Shown here piece after piece: positions 25,273 through 33,442 of a stretch of DNA of 64,000 nt. Under the pieces are notes generated by a model. That model made no database searches. It worked only from the letters and a program-made list of their open reading frames with translations, and had not been told where the DNA came from. The stretch's first letter is position 1; every line of letters starts with the position of its first letter. A program made the translations under genes and the position numbers. The stretch is taken from positions 1,178,001 through 1,242,000 of the forward strand of contig NZ_CP011005.1 of NCBI RefSeq assembly GCF_000950575.1, read 5' to 3'. This stretch comes from Psychromicrobium lacuslunae. GTDB taxonomy: Bacteria > Actinomycetota > Actinomycetes > Actinomycetales > Micrococcaceae.

Positions 25273-27165
25273 TCACAAGCCGAGCTGAAGCTTGTACTTC
25301 TCGCGGCGCTTCCGGAACGCCTCTTCGCCACCGTCAAGGATCTCGCAGGCGTGCTCGCGAATTCCGAAACGGCCCAGCGTCGTATCGCTGGACTTGTTGA
25401 GCGGCTGAGAGTGTTCCAGCGCCCCCGTGAAGTACTCGAACGTGCGGCCGTCAGCATTCTTGCGATCGTCGCCGTGTCGGTTGGCAACTATGACCTGCTC
25501 CGAGTCGGCACCAATGACGAGGTTCGCATTGTGACTGACCATGATGATCTGGCGCTCTCGTTTACGTTTCGCGAGGTAAGGAACGATAGTCTCGTAGATC
25601 GAGCGGCTATCCAGGTCATCTTCAGGCTGGTCGACTAGCAATGGCCACGGCTCCTGGGACTCATTCAGAATTAACGTAAGCGCGAAGAGCGCTTGCTTTC
25701 CGGGGGTCATTGACGAGCGCGTAAAGCCACCGATTCGGTCGCCATCCAATTCAGCAGAAAAGCGGACTTCCTTAGTCACCGAAAGCACCTCAGCTGTCAC
25801 AGAACTCGGCTCATAACCCTTGTTGAGCACCACCGTGCCGTCACGGAGAGCTCTCATGAACTTCCCCGGGTCTGCCTGAGCATCCGAATATGAGACGACC
25901 TCCCCCTTGCTCTTGACGTAGTCGTTGGTGCTACGTTGGTTGAATCCGATCGACGCGTGCGCGACCGCTTCCTGAGTCACGTCGGTCTCGATCCCAAACT
26001 TGAGATCGGTTAGCAGCCGTTCCTGCGTGTCGAAGGCTGACTCAAGAGTCACGAGCGCTGCAGCACGGTCCTCGATGCCCTTATCCGCCTTTGCAACCGT
26101 AGCAACCTGATCAGTAAAAAGCTGATCACGCGACTTCTCGCGCTTGGCGATCTCTTCGAGACTCGCTGCCTGCTTCTTGTGATCCGCGACGACTCCTGCC
26201 AGCTCCTCGTTGGCCTCATGCTTGGTGATCAGGTCAGCGTTGTCTTTCTTGAGGCGTTGGATCTCGGTCCTCAGCGTCGTGCGCTCCGCCTGTATGGTTG
26301 TTACCGTCTCGACGAGCATCGCCTCGATCTTCGCAACGAGCTCGTTTGCGGCACGAGCCTTCAGCTCCTCGATTCTTGAAACGACCAATTCCGGAACTTC
26401 GACCGCGGAGGGCCGCACGGTCACTGTGGCTTGAACAGTCTGCGGGAGGATTGTCGCAGCAGTCGAATCATCCGGCAGAACGACGAAAGATGAAAGCTGG
26501 TCAAGTTCGACAGTGATCTCTTTGAGCCGAACTTCCTTACTGTCGATCTGTGCGGCGATCCCTTGATACTTCGAGACCTCTTCATCGGTCAGCTTCGCAG
26601 CAGCCTTGATCCGATCGATCTCACCTTGCAGTCGATCTCGCTCAACGGTAATGGCCACTTTGTCGCCAAGATCCTTGATCTCCTGGATAAGAGCTTCGAT
26701 CCGATCCTCTAATGAAAACCACTCGTCAATTGCCGCCTTGATGGCCGTGTTGGAAGCGGTAACCTTGCCCATCGCACTGTCATATGCAGTCTTGACTGTC
26801 GGGTAGGTGCGGAAGAGCGCCGGAGCGATCTTCTTGGTGATCTCATCCGGCTGTTCGCTGAGGGTGTACAGCGAGTTCTGTGGAATGTATATGACCTTAC
26901 CCGCGGTGGCGCTACCGGATTCCCACTCGACCTCGCACCTGACACCACTGACTTCTGCCCAAGTGAAGCCTGCGGCTGGTCCTACCTCGTTCTCACCCAA
27001 GCCCGATGCTTCGGCCTGGATACGAGCCGTTTCTTGCGGGTTTACAGCATGAGAAATAAATGCGAGTAAGGCGGACTTGCCAGACGACCGGCTACCAATA
27101 AACGAGTTAAGGTTTCTATTGAACAGCACCTCAGTCGGGAAGTCGTCCGTCCCAGAGAAGGTCAC
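25273..27165 (-). CDS. TrlF-like AAA ATPase, C-terminal part (separated by an in-frame stop)
   Basis: 630 residues from a GTG at 27165. The N-terminus carries Walker A (FIGSRSSGKSALL, Lys at about 30). A long coiled-coil arm follows (about 125-400), and the C-terminus has the SMC/RecF-like Walker B (LLVDQPEDDLD at about 508-518), the H-loop (IIMVSHNANL) and the family ending GGEEAFRKRREKY. It lies in exactly the same frame as the upstream PHP gene; only one TAA codon and five sense codons separate the two. No clear ribosome site precedes the GTG. Full-length TrlF-type proteins have PHP and AAA parts in one chain of about 900-950 residues, so this is probably the back half of an interrupted gene. 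Reinitiation to give a two-subunit form is possible. Confidence 0.75.
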   Translation of the reverse strand: MTFSGTDDFPTEVLFNRNLNSFIGSRSSGKSALLAFISHAVNPQETARIQAEASGLGENEVGPAAGFTWAEVSGVRCEVEWESGSATAGKVIYIPQNSLYTLSEQPDEITKKIAPALFRTYPTVKTAYDSAMGKVTASNTAIKAAIDEWFSLEDRIEALIQEIKDLGDKVAITVERDRLQGEIDRIKAAAKLTDEEVSKYQGIAAQIDSKEVRLKEITVELDQLSSFVVLPDDSTAATILPQTVQATVTVRPSAVEVPELVVSRIEELKARAANELVAKIEAMLVETVTTIQAERTTLRTEIQRLKKDNADLITKHEANEELAGVVADHKKQAASLEEIAKREKSRDQLFTDQVATVAKADKGIEDRAAALVTLESAFDTQERLLTDLKFGIETDVTQEAVAHASIGFNQRSTNDYVKSKGEVVSYSDAQADPGKFMRALRDGTVVLNKGYEPSSVTAEVLSVTKEVRFSAELDGDRIGGFTRSSMTPGKQALFALTLILNESQEPWPLLVDQPEDDLDSRSIYETIVPYLAKRKRERQIIMVSHNANLVIGADSEQVIVANRHGDDRKNADGRTFEYFTGALEHSQPLNKSSDTTLGRFGIREHACEILDGGEEAFRKRREKYKLQLGL

Positions 27166-27180
27166 TTTGCTAATGACTTT

Positions 27181-28104
27181 TTACGGCTCTTTCAGGTCGG
27201 GCTCAGCCACTTGAATGGCTACCCGTTCGTCGGGTTCAATCAAGGTCTGGAGCAAACCCGCAAAAGTTGGATCCGCTTTGATCCATGTAATGTTCCGGTG
27301 CGAGCCGCTGTCCGTAATATGCTTCCCCAACCCGGTTTCCAGGTCTTCGAATGAGTGAGCATCGCAACCATCAAATACCGGTTTCGGAACGGTCTTCTCG
27401 TCACCTTCCAATCGATTCGCGTTGAGAAAGTACTCTCGCGATTTGGAACTGGCGTTGGCATAAAACCCATCTGAGTACTTGTCAATCTCATCACTGAGCA
27501 AGCGCTTACGTTGGATGCCGTTGTTGCCTCCAACACGGATCCCGTCGCCCTTTGCCGAAGCAACAATCAGCACATGCTGGGGACGTTCGCTGCGATGGAC
27601 AGCATGCTCGCCAAACGTATCTTTAATGGCCCGCTCGATGTTGTCGAGAGAGACTGTCGCGCTATTGAACTGATCGGACGTCGCAAGGTCCTTGCAGGTC
27701 GTTCGGGTCTTTGTGGCACCTGAAGTTCCTTCCGTCGTCAGGTGTCCAAGAAACTTATCGGCCTCGTCCTTCGTCAGCGTCGGACGAAAGATCAGATGGA
27801 GATTGACATTTTGGCCCTCCCGATTGACGGCAACAGGTAGCCGTAGTTCCAGATTCGGCAGCAGCAACTTGTCGTCGTCGGGGAACATCTCGGTGTACTT
27901 TTGTCTGACCGCGAAATAGCTGTCGAGCGAGAAGTAGTCCGCGACCGCAACTGCCGCAACATCCGAATCGTGAAGAATCTGACAGAACTTCGCGAGGTCC
28001 GGCTCGCCGCTATTAGCGGCGTATCCGTCGTTCATTTTGTTCCCAGGCGCGTGGACATGGAGATCCCACTTACGCCATTCAGATCCCCTCGGATGCTTGT
28101 TCAT
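27181..28104 (-). CDS. TrlF-like PHP domain, N-terminal part (ends at an in-frame TAA)
   Basis: 307 residues from the ATG at 28104, which has an AAAGGA site; an ATG at 28119 that overlaps the hsdR stop is the alternative. It begins with the PHP metal-binding motif WDLHVHAPG (H16, H18) and has DYFSLDSY and a distal GCDAHSFEDLETGLG block. PHP domains are metal-dependent phosphoesterases. In TrlF-type proteins the PHP part is fused to an AAA ATPase; here the frame ends at TAA (27181-27183) and the rest of the chain continues directly afterwards. It is the last gene of the island operon. Confidence 0.75.
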   Translation of the reverse strand: MNKHPRGSEWRKWDLHVHAPGNKMNDGYAANSGEPDLAKFCQILHDSDVAAVAVADYFSLDSYFAVRQKYTEMFPDDDKLLLPNLELRLPVAVNREGQNVNLHLIFRPTLTKDEADKFLGHLTTEGTSGATKTRTTCKDLATSDQFNSATVSLDNIERAIKDTFGEHAVHRSERPQHVLIVASAKGDGIRVGGNNGIQRKRLLSDEIDKYSDGFYANASSKSREYFLNANRLEGDEKTVPKPVFDGCDAHSFEDLETGLGKHITDSGSHRNITWIKADPTFAGLLQTLIEPDERVAIQVAEPDLKEP

Positions 28105-28115
28105 CGTCAGTCCTT

Positions 28116-31100
28116 TCATTCTCCCGCGGTGAGCCCGAAGAACCGCTCAAAGAACGTGCCGAGCTTCTGGATCACACGTTGCTTCTTCTCGCCGTGTCCA
28201 CCATCTGTGGCGAACCGCGAGATCGGTGGCAGCACCTTTGTGATGGCGGTGCCGCTGGTGCGGATCTGGCCGTCGCGGAATGCGGTCTCGACGAACGCGC
28301 GGGTCTCCTCTGCACGAAGATTCTCGTCGGCGATAATCGTCCCGAGTTCGGCCTGGCGCTTGGCAGCGATGAACGCGCTCCACTCCTGGTCGATCTCGCC
28401 GTCCACAGAGAGCGAGTCGACGAAGTCCTCGATGAGGTCTTTTTTGTTTCGCAGGGTCGGGCTGGCGTCCACGGCGCGAGAGATTTCGGCGCGGATCTCC
28501 TTGTCGTCACCGTCTCCGCGTTCGTCGCGGTACTTCTGCACGAGCATGAGGATGTAGTCGACGTTGATCTCGACCTGCTTGATCAGCTCGATCTCGAAGA
28601 CGATGTCGTCATTGATCTGTTCCTTGTCGGCGTCCTTGTCCTTGCCGAACTCCGCATACAGGTCGAGGTAGACGCTGCGGTAATCCTGACCCTGGCGGTC
28701 GGTGAGGATTGCGTTGCCGATGAACTCGTCGAACGAAGTGAGGATATTCTGCAGGCGCAGGATCGCGCCGAACAGCTTAATGAACTCCTTCTGAGCAGCC
28801 TCGCCGATAATCGGCTGACCGAGGGGGAAGGTGCTGAGTAGTTCGGTGACTTTCTCGGCGTAGTCGTTGTAGTACTCGCCGTACGGTTTGAGAAGCACGA
28901 CACCGCGGGCGTCCTTGTTTCCGAACAGCGCAATCGCATCGTTTGTCTCGTCTTCGAGGTCACGGAAGCTGACGATGTTGCCATAGGTCTTTACGGAGTT
29001 GAGGATGCGGTTCGTGCGCGAATACGCCTGGATCAGTCCGTGCGCACGCAGGTTTTTGTCGACGAACAAGGTATTCATCGTGGTCGCGTCAAAGCCGGTG
29101 AGGAACATGTTCACTACGATGACCAGATCGAGATCCCGGTTCTTCAACCGTTGCGAAAGGTCTTTGTAGTAATTCTGGAAGCGGTCGGCGCTCGTGTCGT
29201 AGCTGGTCCCGAAGATATCGTTGTAGTCCTGGATCGCATCCTCAAGGAAGCTCCGGGAGTCGGTCGACAACGCGTCGGTGTCGAATGCCTCTTCGTCGAG
29301 GATGCCGTCTTCGACGGCGTCGTTCGCGCCGTAGGAGTAGATGAGGCCGATCTTCAACCGACGATCCGGTGGCAGCTGTACTTGCTGCATCTGGAAGTGA
29401 TTGTAGTAGCGGCGAGCAGCATCGATAGAGGCGGTCGCAAAGATCGCATTGAAACCACGCACCCTCTTCCGCTCTCGTACGGCCGCCGCCTGCCGCTTTG
29501 TGCGTATGGACTCAGACACGTTCGTGACAACGGAGTGCTCAAATATAGAGGAGCGTTTCGTCTTCTGATCGAAGTGCTCGAGCGTGTACTTCACGATGTC
29601 GGAGATGCGGCGCGAGTCGAGCAGGACGCTCTCTTTGTCGATCGCAGACACCTGGCTGTTGTCGGGATTGCCAACCTTGATCGTGTTCACATAGCCGATC
29701 CGGAAGGGGAGCACGTTCTTGTCGGTAATCGCATCGACGATCGTGTACGTATGCAGCTTTTCACCGAACGCCTGCTCGGTGGTCTTGAGCTGTGGGTTCC
29801 CGCCGCTGCCGGAGTTGGCGGAGAAGATCGGCGTACCGGTGAAGCCGAAGAGGTTGTATCGCTTGAAGGCCTTCGTGATCGCGGTGTGCATGTCGCCGAA
29901 CTGCGACCGGTGACACTCGTCGAAAATGATCACAACATGCCCGTCATAGATGGCATGGCCCTTGTTCGCGGCGATGAACGTTGAGAGCTTCTGGATCGTC
30001 GTGATGATGATCCGCGCACCCGGGTCTTCGAGCTGCTTCTTCAGCACCGCAGTCGAGGTGTTCGAGTTCGCCGCGCCCTTCTCGAACCGGTCATACTCCC
30101 GCATCGTCTGGTAGTCCAGATCCTTACGATCCACGACGAACAACACCTTGTCCACGCTCGGCAGCTTCGACGCAAGCTGCGCGGCCTTGAACGACGTCAG
30201 TGTTTTGCCAGACCCGGTGGTGTGCCACACGTATCCGCCCGCAGCGACGGTCCCGAGAGTCTTGTAGTTGGTGGAGATGTCGATCTTCTGCAGAATCCGC
30301 TCGGTCGCCACGATCTGGTACGGGCGCATCACCAGCAGCATCCGGTCAGCGGTGAGCACGCAGTACTTCGTCAGAATGTTCAGTAGCGCATGCTTGGCGA
30401 AGAACGTCTTCGCGAACGCCGACAGCTCCTGAATCGGCTTGTTCTGCGCATCTGCCCACCACGACGTGAACTCGAACGAGTTCGACGTCTTCCGCACTCG
30501 CTTGGAACCGGCAGCCTCGCTCAGATGCTGGCGACGAGTGGTGTTGGAGTAATACTTCGTGAGCGTCCCGTTAGAAATCACGAACAACTGCACATACTCG
30601 AAGAGCCCGGAACCTGCCCAGAAACTGTCACGCTGGTACCGGTCGATCTGATTGAACGCCTCACGGATGTCGACGCCACGCCGCTTCAGCTCGATGTGCA
30701 CCATCGGCAGCCCGTTCAGCAGCACCGTCACGTCGTAACGATTCGAACGAGCCGAGCTGCCTTCGCCCTGACCGATCTCGTACTGGTTGATCACCTGCAG
30801 GCGATTGTTGTGAATGTCCTGCTTGTCGATCAGCAGGATGTTCTTCACCGAACCGTCATCACGCTTCAGCAGCTGAACGTGATCCTCCTGAATCCGCACC
30901 GTTTTCTCGACGATGCCGTCGTTCGCGCCAGCAATCCGCTCCGAGAAGAACTGCTCCCACTCCGCATCAGAGAACGTCAGCGAGTTCAGGGCTTCGAGCT
31001 GGGCACGGAGGTTAGCGACGAGTTGCGTTTCCGATCTGATCGGCAGATACTCGTACGCCTGAGACTGCAACAGCCGGATCAACTCACGCTCAAGCTCCGC

Positions 31101-31211
31101 CTCAGACTGATACGACCCAGCACCCGCCACGTCAGGGATGTACTCAGCAACAACCGTACTCTCGGACGACACGGCAATCGGGTCATACTTGCGTGGAGTA
31201 GCGTCACTCAT
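28116..31211 (-). CDS. hsdR: Type I restriction enzyme, R subunit
   Basis: A 1031-residue DNA translocase and endonuclease. An N-terminal PD-(D/E)xK nuclease (about residues 150-180, RYDVTVLLNGLP then HIELKRRG) is followed by a superfamily 2 motor with Walker A in HTTGSGKTLTS, DECH in IIFDECHRSQ, and TGTPIF. Together with HsdM and HsdS it cuts unmodified foreign DNA far from the recognition site. The start at 31211 overlaps the ATPase gene as ATGA; an ATG five codons upstream is also possible. Length is normal and no frameshift is seen, so it is likely functional. Confidence 0.95.
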   Translation of the reverse strand: MSDATPRKYDPIAVSSESTVVAEYIPDVAGAGSYQSEAELERELIRLLQSQAYEYLPIRSETQLVANLRAQLEALNSLTFSDAEWEQFFSERIAGANDGIVEKTVRIQEDHVQLLKRDDGSVKNILLIDKQDIHNNRLQVINQYEIGQGEGSSARSNRYDVTVLLNGLPMVHIELKRRGVDIREAFNQIDRYQRDSFWAGSGLFEYVQLFVISNGTLTKYYSNTTRRQHLSEAAGSKRVRKTSNSFEFTSWWADAQNKPIQELSAFAKTFFAKHALLNILTKYCVLTADRMLLVMRPYQIVATERILQKIDISTNYKTLGTVAAGGYVWHTTGSGKTLTSFKAAQLASKLPSVDKVLFVVDRKDLDYQTMREYDRFEKGAANSNTSTAVLKKQLEDPGARIIITTIQKLSTFIAANKGHAIYDGHVVIIFDECHRSQFGDMHTAITKAFKRYNLFGFTGTPIFSANSGSGGNPQLKTTEQAFGEKLHTYTIVDAITDKNVLPFRIGYVNTIKVGNPDNSQVSAIDKESVLLDSRRISDIVKYTLEHFDQKTKRSSIFEHSVVTNVSESIRTKRQAAAVRERKRVRGFNAIFATASIDAARRYYNHFQMQQVQLPPDRRLKIGLIYSYGANDAVEDGILDEEAFDTDALSTDSRSFLEDAIQDYNDIFGTSYDTSADRFQNYYKDLSQRLKNRDLDLVIVVNMFLTGFDATTMNTLFVDKNLRAHGLIQAYSRTNRILNSVKTYGNIVSFRDLEDETNDAIALFGNKDARGVVLLKPYGEYYNDYAEKVTELLSTFPLGQPIIGEAAQKEFIKLFGAILRLQNILTSFDEFIGNAILTDRQGQDYRSVYLDLYAEFGKDKDADKEQINDDIVFEIELIKQVEINVDYILMLVQKYRDERGDGDDKEIRAEISRAVDASPTLRNKKDLIEDFVDSLSVDGEIDQEWSAFIAAKRQAELGTIIADENLRAEETRAFVETAFRDGQIRTSGTAITKVLPPISRFATDGGHGEKKQRVIQKLGTFFERFFGLTAGE

Positions 31212-32275
31212 GCCGCTACCGCCCATCTGAACGCCTTCAAAAACTCCTGAAACTCGCTCCTAAATGCTTCCTTGTACTCTGCGGCCACCTCAGAGGTATC
31301 GATATCAGCGAATCGGTCATGGCTGTACAGATTAAGAACCTTCACCACCAGGGGGGCATCCGGCCCGACCAGGAGATCGCCCCAACCTCCGGTGTATCCG
31401 AGGAAGTTTGCCGTCTTCTCGAGCAGTGCTCGGAACTGATTGAAGTGGGCTCGCTCAATCGCATTCGCAAAGATCGCCCCTTGAATTTCTTCGATAATCC
31501 CTAGGTGATAGCTGAAAGGCGAATCCTTTGACTGCTTAGCAAGCGTCCACCCGGTGACAGGCCCTCGGGCAAGAACGTACGCCCGGTCACTCCTCCGACG
31601 GAGCGAATTGAACAGAACATTGAAGAAGAGAGCGTGATGAGTGGCGATCACGAATCTCAAGTTGATCTCTGCCGCTCGCTTAATGAGCCCCGACAACTCA
31701 AGCGCCACTGATACGATACGCACATCGTCCATGGATGACACCGGATCATCTATGACAGCGAGCGTTAATTGGTCATAGTCATCCGTAGAACGCAGCTCGG
31801 GGTTATCACGAAGCGTCTCAATCGCTTCGCTCAAAACAGAGTAGTAAACGCTCCAAACAAATATGCTTTCCTCGGCTCGAGATATTTTAATGCCATCCGC
31901 CGAGGTGTCATCACCCTTGTGTATGCCAAAGCTAATCTCTCCATTTTCGAAGTCAAGCCTTGGTTCAATTCTGCCGCTCGTGAAGGCTTGGAAGTTATCG
32001 ATGATCGCACCATCGAGGCCTTGCGTCACGATCGTCGCTAGTAGCTCCGACTCCAGATTCATCCTAAGCACCACTCGCTCGTTGTCCCAGGTGAATAAGT
32101 CCTCGACAAAAGAGTTATAGAGTACGACGCCCTCTGGGTCATCCTCCTTAAGGTGCTGAGCCAGCCGAGTTTTACCGACCGTGTTTGGAGCGTAAATCAG
32201 GGCGCTACGCGAATCGGCAAGACCCTGCAATACCTCGTCGGCCAAGCTCGCGACTGTTTCATGACGGCTCGTCAT
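31208..32275 (-). CDS. PrrC-like anticodon-nuclease ATPase inside the hsd operon
   Basis: A 355-residue ABC-type ATPase. Walker A is APNTVGKT (residues 29-36, first Gly replaced by Ala), the signature-like ISRAEES is at 131-137, Walker B VIDDPVSSMDD near 174-184 and the H-loop ATHH near 191-194. LYNSFVEDLFTWDNE (52-66) is typical of the AAA_13 / PrrC group. In the C-terminal third, FRALLEK gives Arg282 and Glu286, and LNLYSHDR gives His319. The spacing R-x3-E-x32-H closely matches the Arg-Glu-His nuclease triad reported for E. coli PrrC. Like prrC it sits among hsd genes, directly after hsdS with no gap. PrrC is held silent by the restriction complex and cuts tRNA when a phage inhibits that complex; the same role here is an inference. 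Confidence 0.7.
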   Translation of the reverse strand: MTSRHETVASLADEVLQGLADSRSALIYAPNTVGKTRLAQHLKEDDPEGVVLYNSFVEDLFTWDNERVVLRMNLESELLATIVTQGLDGAIIDNFQAFTSGRIEPRLDFENGEISFGIHKGDDTSADGIKISRAEESIFVWSVYYSVLSEAIETLRDNPELRSTDDYDQLTLAVIDDPVSSMDDVRIVSVALELSGLIKRAAEINLRFVIATHHALFFNVLFNSLRRRSDRAYVLARGPVTGWTLAKQSKDSPFSYHLGIIEEIQGAIFANAIERAHFNQFRALLEKTANFLGYTGGWGDLLVGPDAPLVVKVLNLYSHDRFADIDTSEVAAEYKEAFRSEFQEFLKAFRWAVAA

Positions 32276-33442
32276 CTAGACAGCCTCCTTGAAGGCCAGC
32301 AGCTTGTCACGGTAGTACTCATACTGCTTACGACGCGCGGCAAGCTCCGCAGGAAGACCAACGCTGAGGTCGTTGACGAGCGCGTCGAATTTGTCGAGAA
32401 CAGAGCCGATGCACAGTTGCTCATTAGCCCGAGGCACGTCGACTACAAGTTGATTGAGCGTGCCCACCGCAAGTCCCGGCTGTGCGGACTTCGAAGCATA
32501 CTGATTCAGATTCATGCTTGTGAGTAAGTGGAATGCCCATCGAATATCCACGCCATCACGCGGAGTGACAACGACAGCATGTTCAGTTGCATAAAACTCG
32601 CCATCCGCGCGTTTAACATTCCCGCAAAGTGCACCTTGTCGACCAATCACCACAAGATCGCCCCGTTGATTTGGTGACGCGACATACCCTCGTAGACCTC
32701 CTCCGCCAAAACACGGGACGGTATGTCTCGAGTCGGGAAGCGGGACGATCTCAGAAGCAGTGATGAATTTCCCCGCGCGCAGGTCGAAAAGCTCGTCCAG
32801 CCGAGCCTGATGGCGTTTCACCCCGTCACCCATCAGGAGATCATTGCGGTAGTGCTCGTATTGGCGGCGGCGCGCTTCCAACTCCGCTTCCAACTCCGCT
32901 TCCAACTGAGTGAACTGGTCCAATATTCGCACAACTTCCCTCTGCACCTCGAGGGGCGGCACGGGGAACCTGAACCTCTTGAATCCGGTCATGTCCACTG
33001 AAGCGAAACTGGACGTAGTGGTGTTGTTGCGGCACCACTCATCGAGAACGAAACCGTAGTAATACATAAATTTCATGTCGATCTGGTCGGCATAGTCCGA
33101 CTTGATCGAAAGCGAGGTAAATCTCTGATTTGAAAGGTGAGGCACGGTCACAAGAGCGTGTTCGCCGATCGTCGCAGAGGTGGCGACAAGTAGTGAGTTT
33201 GCGGGGAACAGCTTTCCGCCCTTGACTGCAACTCCTGGAACCCGTTGGAGTGCGTGATCAAGTACGCCACCGTTGGCTCGTATGTCCTCCATGCGAAACC
33301 AAGGAACATTTCCGTCCGACCAGAAGGAAGCATTTGATTTTGACGGGGTGTACCCGTTCCTAAGATTGAAGAGCTGAGCGACCTCAACGTAACGAACTCC
33401 GTCCGGGCAAAGCTCTGCGATCAGTTTGTCGATCCGACTCAC
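32276..33442 (-). CDS. hsdS: Type I restriction-modification, specificity subunit
   Basis: 388 residues with the two-fold layout of HsdS: target-recognition domain 1 (about 1-160), a central conserved helix (about 165-200), target-recognition domain 2 (about 200-350) and a distal conserved helix ending RRKQYEYYRDKLLAF, which mirrors RRRQYEHYRNDLLMG in the central helix. It picks the two half-sites of the DNA recognition sequence. The ATG overlaps the hsdM stop as ATGA. The central helix contains a repeated LEAE unit. Confidence 0.93.
   Translation of the reverse strand: MSRIDKLIAELCPDGVRYVEVAQLFNLRNGYTPSKSNASFWSDGNVPWFRMEDIRANGGVLDHALQRVPGVAVKGGKLFPANSLLVATSATIGEHALVTVPHLSNQRFTSLSIKSDYADQIDMKFMYYYGFVLDEWCRNNTTTSSFASVDMTGFKRFRFPVPPLEVQREVVRILDQFTQLEAELEAELEARRRQYEHYRNDLLMGDGVKRHQARLDELFDLRAGKFITASEIVPLPDSRHTVPCFGGGGLRGYVASPNQRGDLVVIGRQGALCGNVKRADGEFYATEHAVVVTPRDGVDIRWAFHLLTSMNLNQYASKSAQPGLAVGTLNQLVVDVPRANEQLCIGSVLDKFDALVNDLSVGLPAELAARRKQYEYYRDKLLAFKEAV
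32875..32910 (-). repeat. 12-bp tandem repeats in the hsdS spacer helix
   Basis: Two perfect copies of CTTCCAACTCCG (32875-32886, 32887-32898) and a third matching 9 of 12 bases (32899-32910). They encode the repeated four-residue unit LEAE in the helix that spaces the two recognition domains. Gain or loss of one unit would keep the frame and lengthen or shorten the helix. Confidence 0.85.

Noticed and set aside
29040-29984. 314-codon open frame on the plus strand
   Set aside because: Antisense to hsdR within its motor domain; shadow of the real gene.
32875-32910. CRISPR-like repeat
   Set aside because: Units are contiguous without spacers and lie inside the hsdS coding frame.
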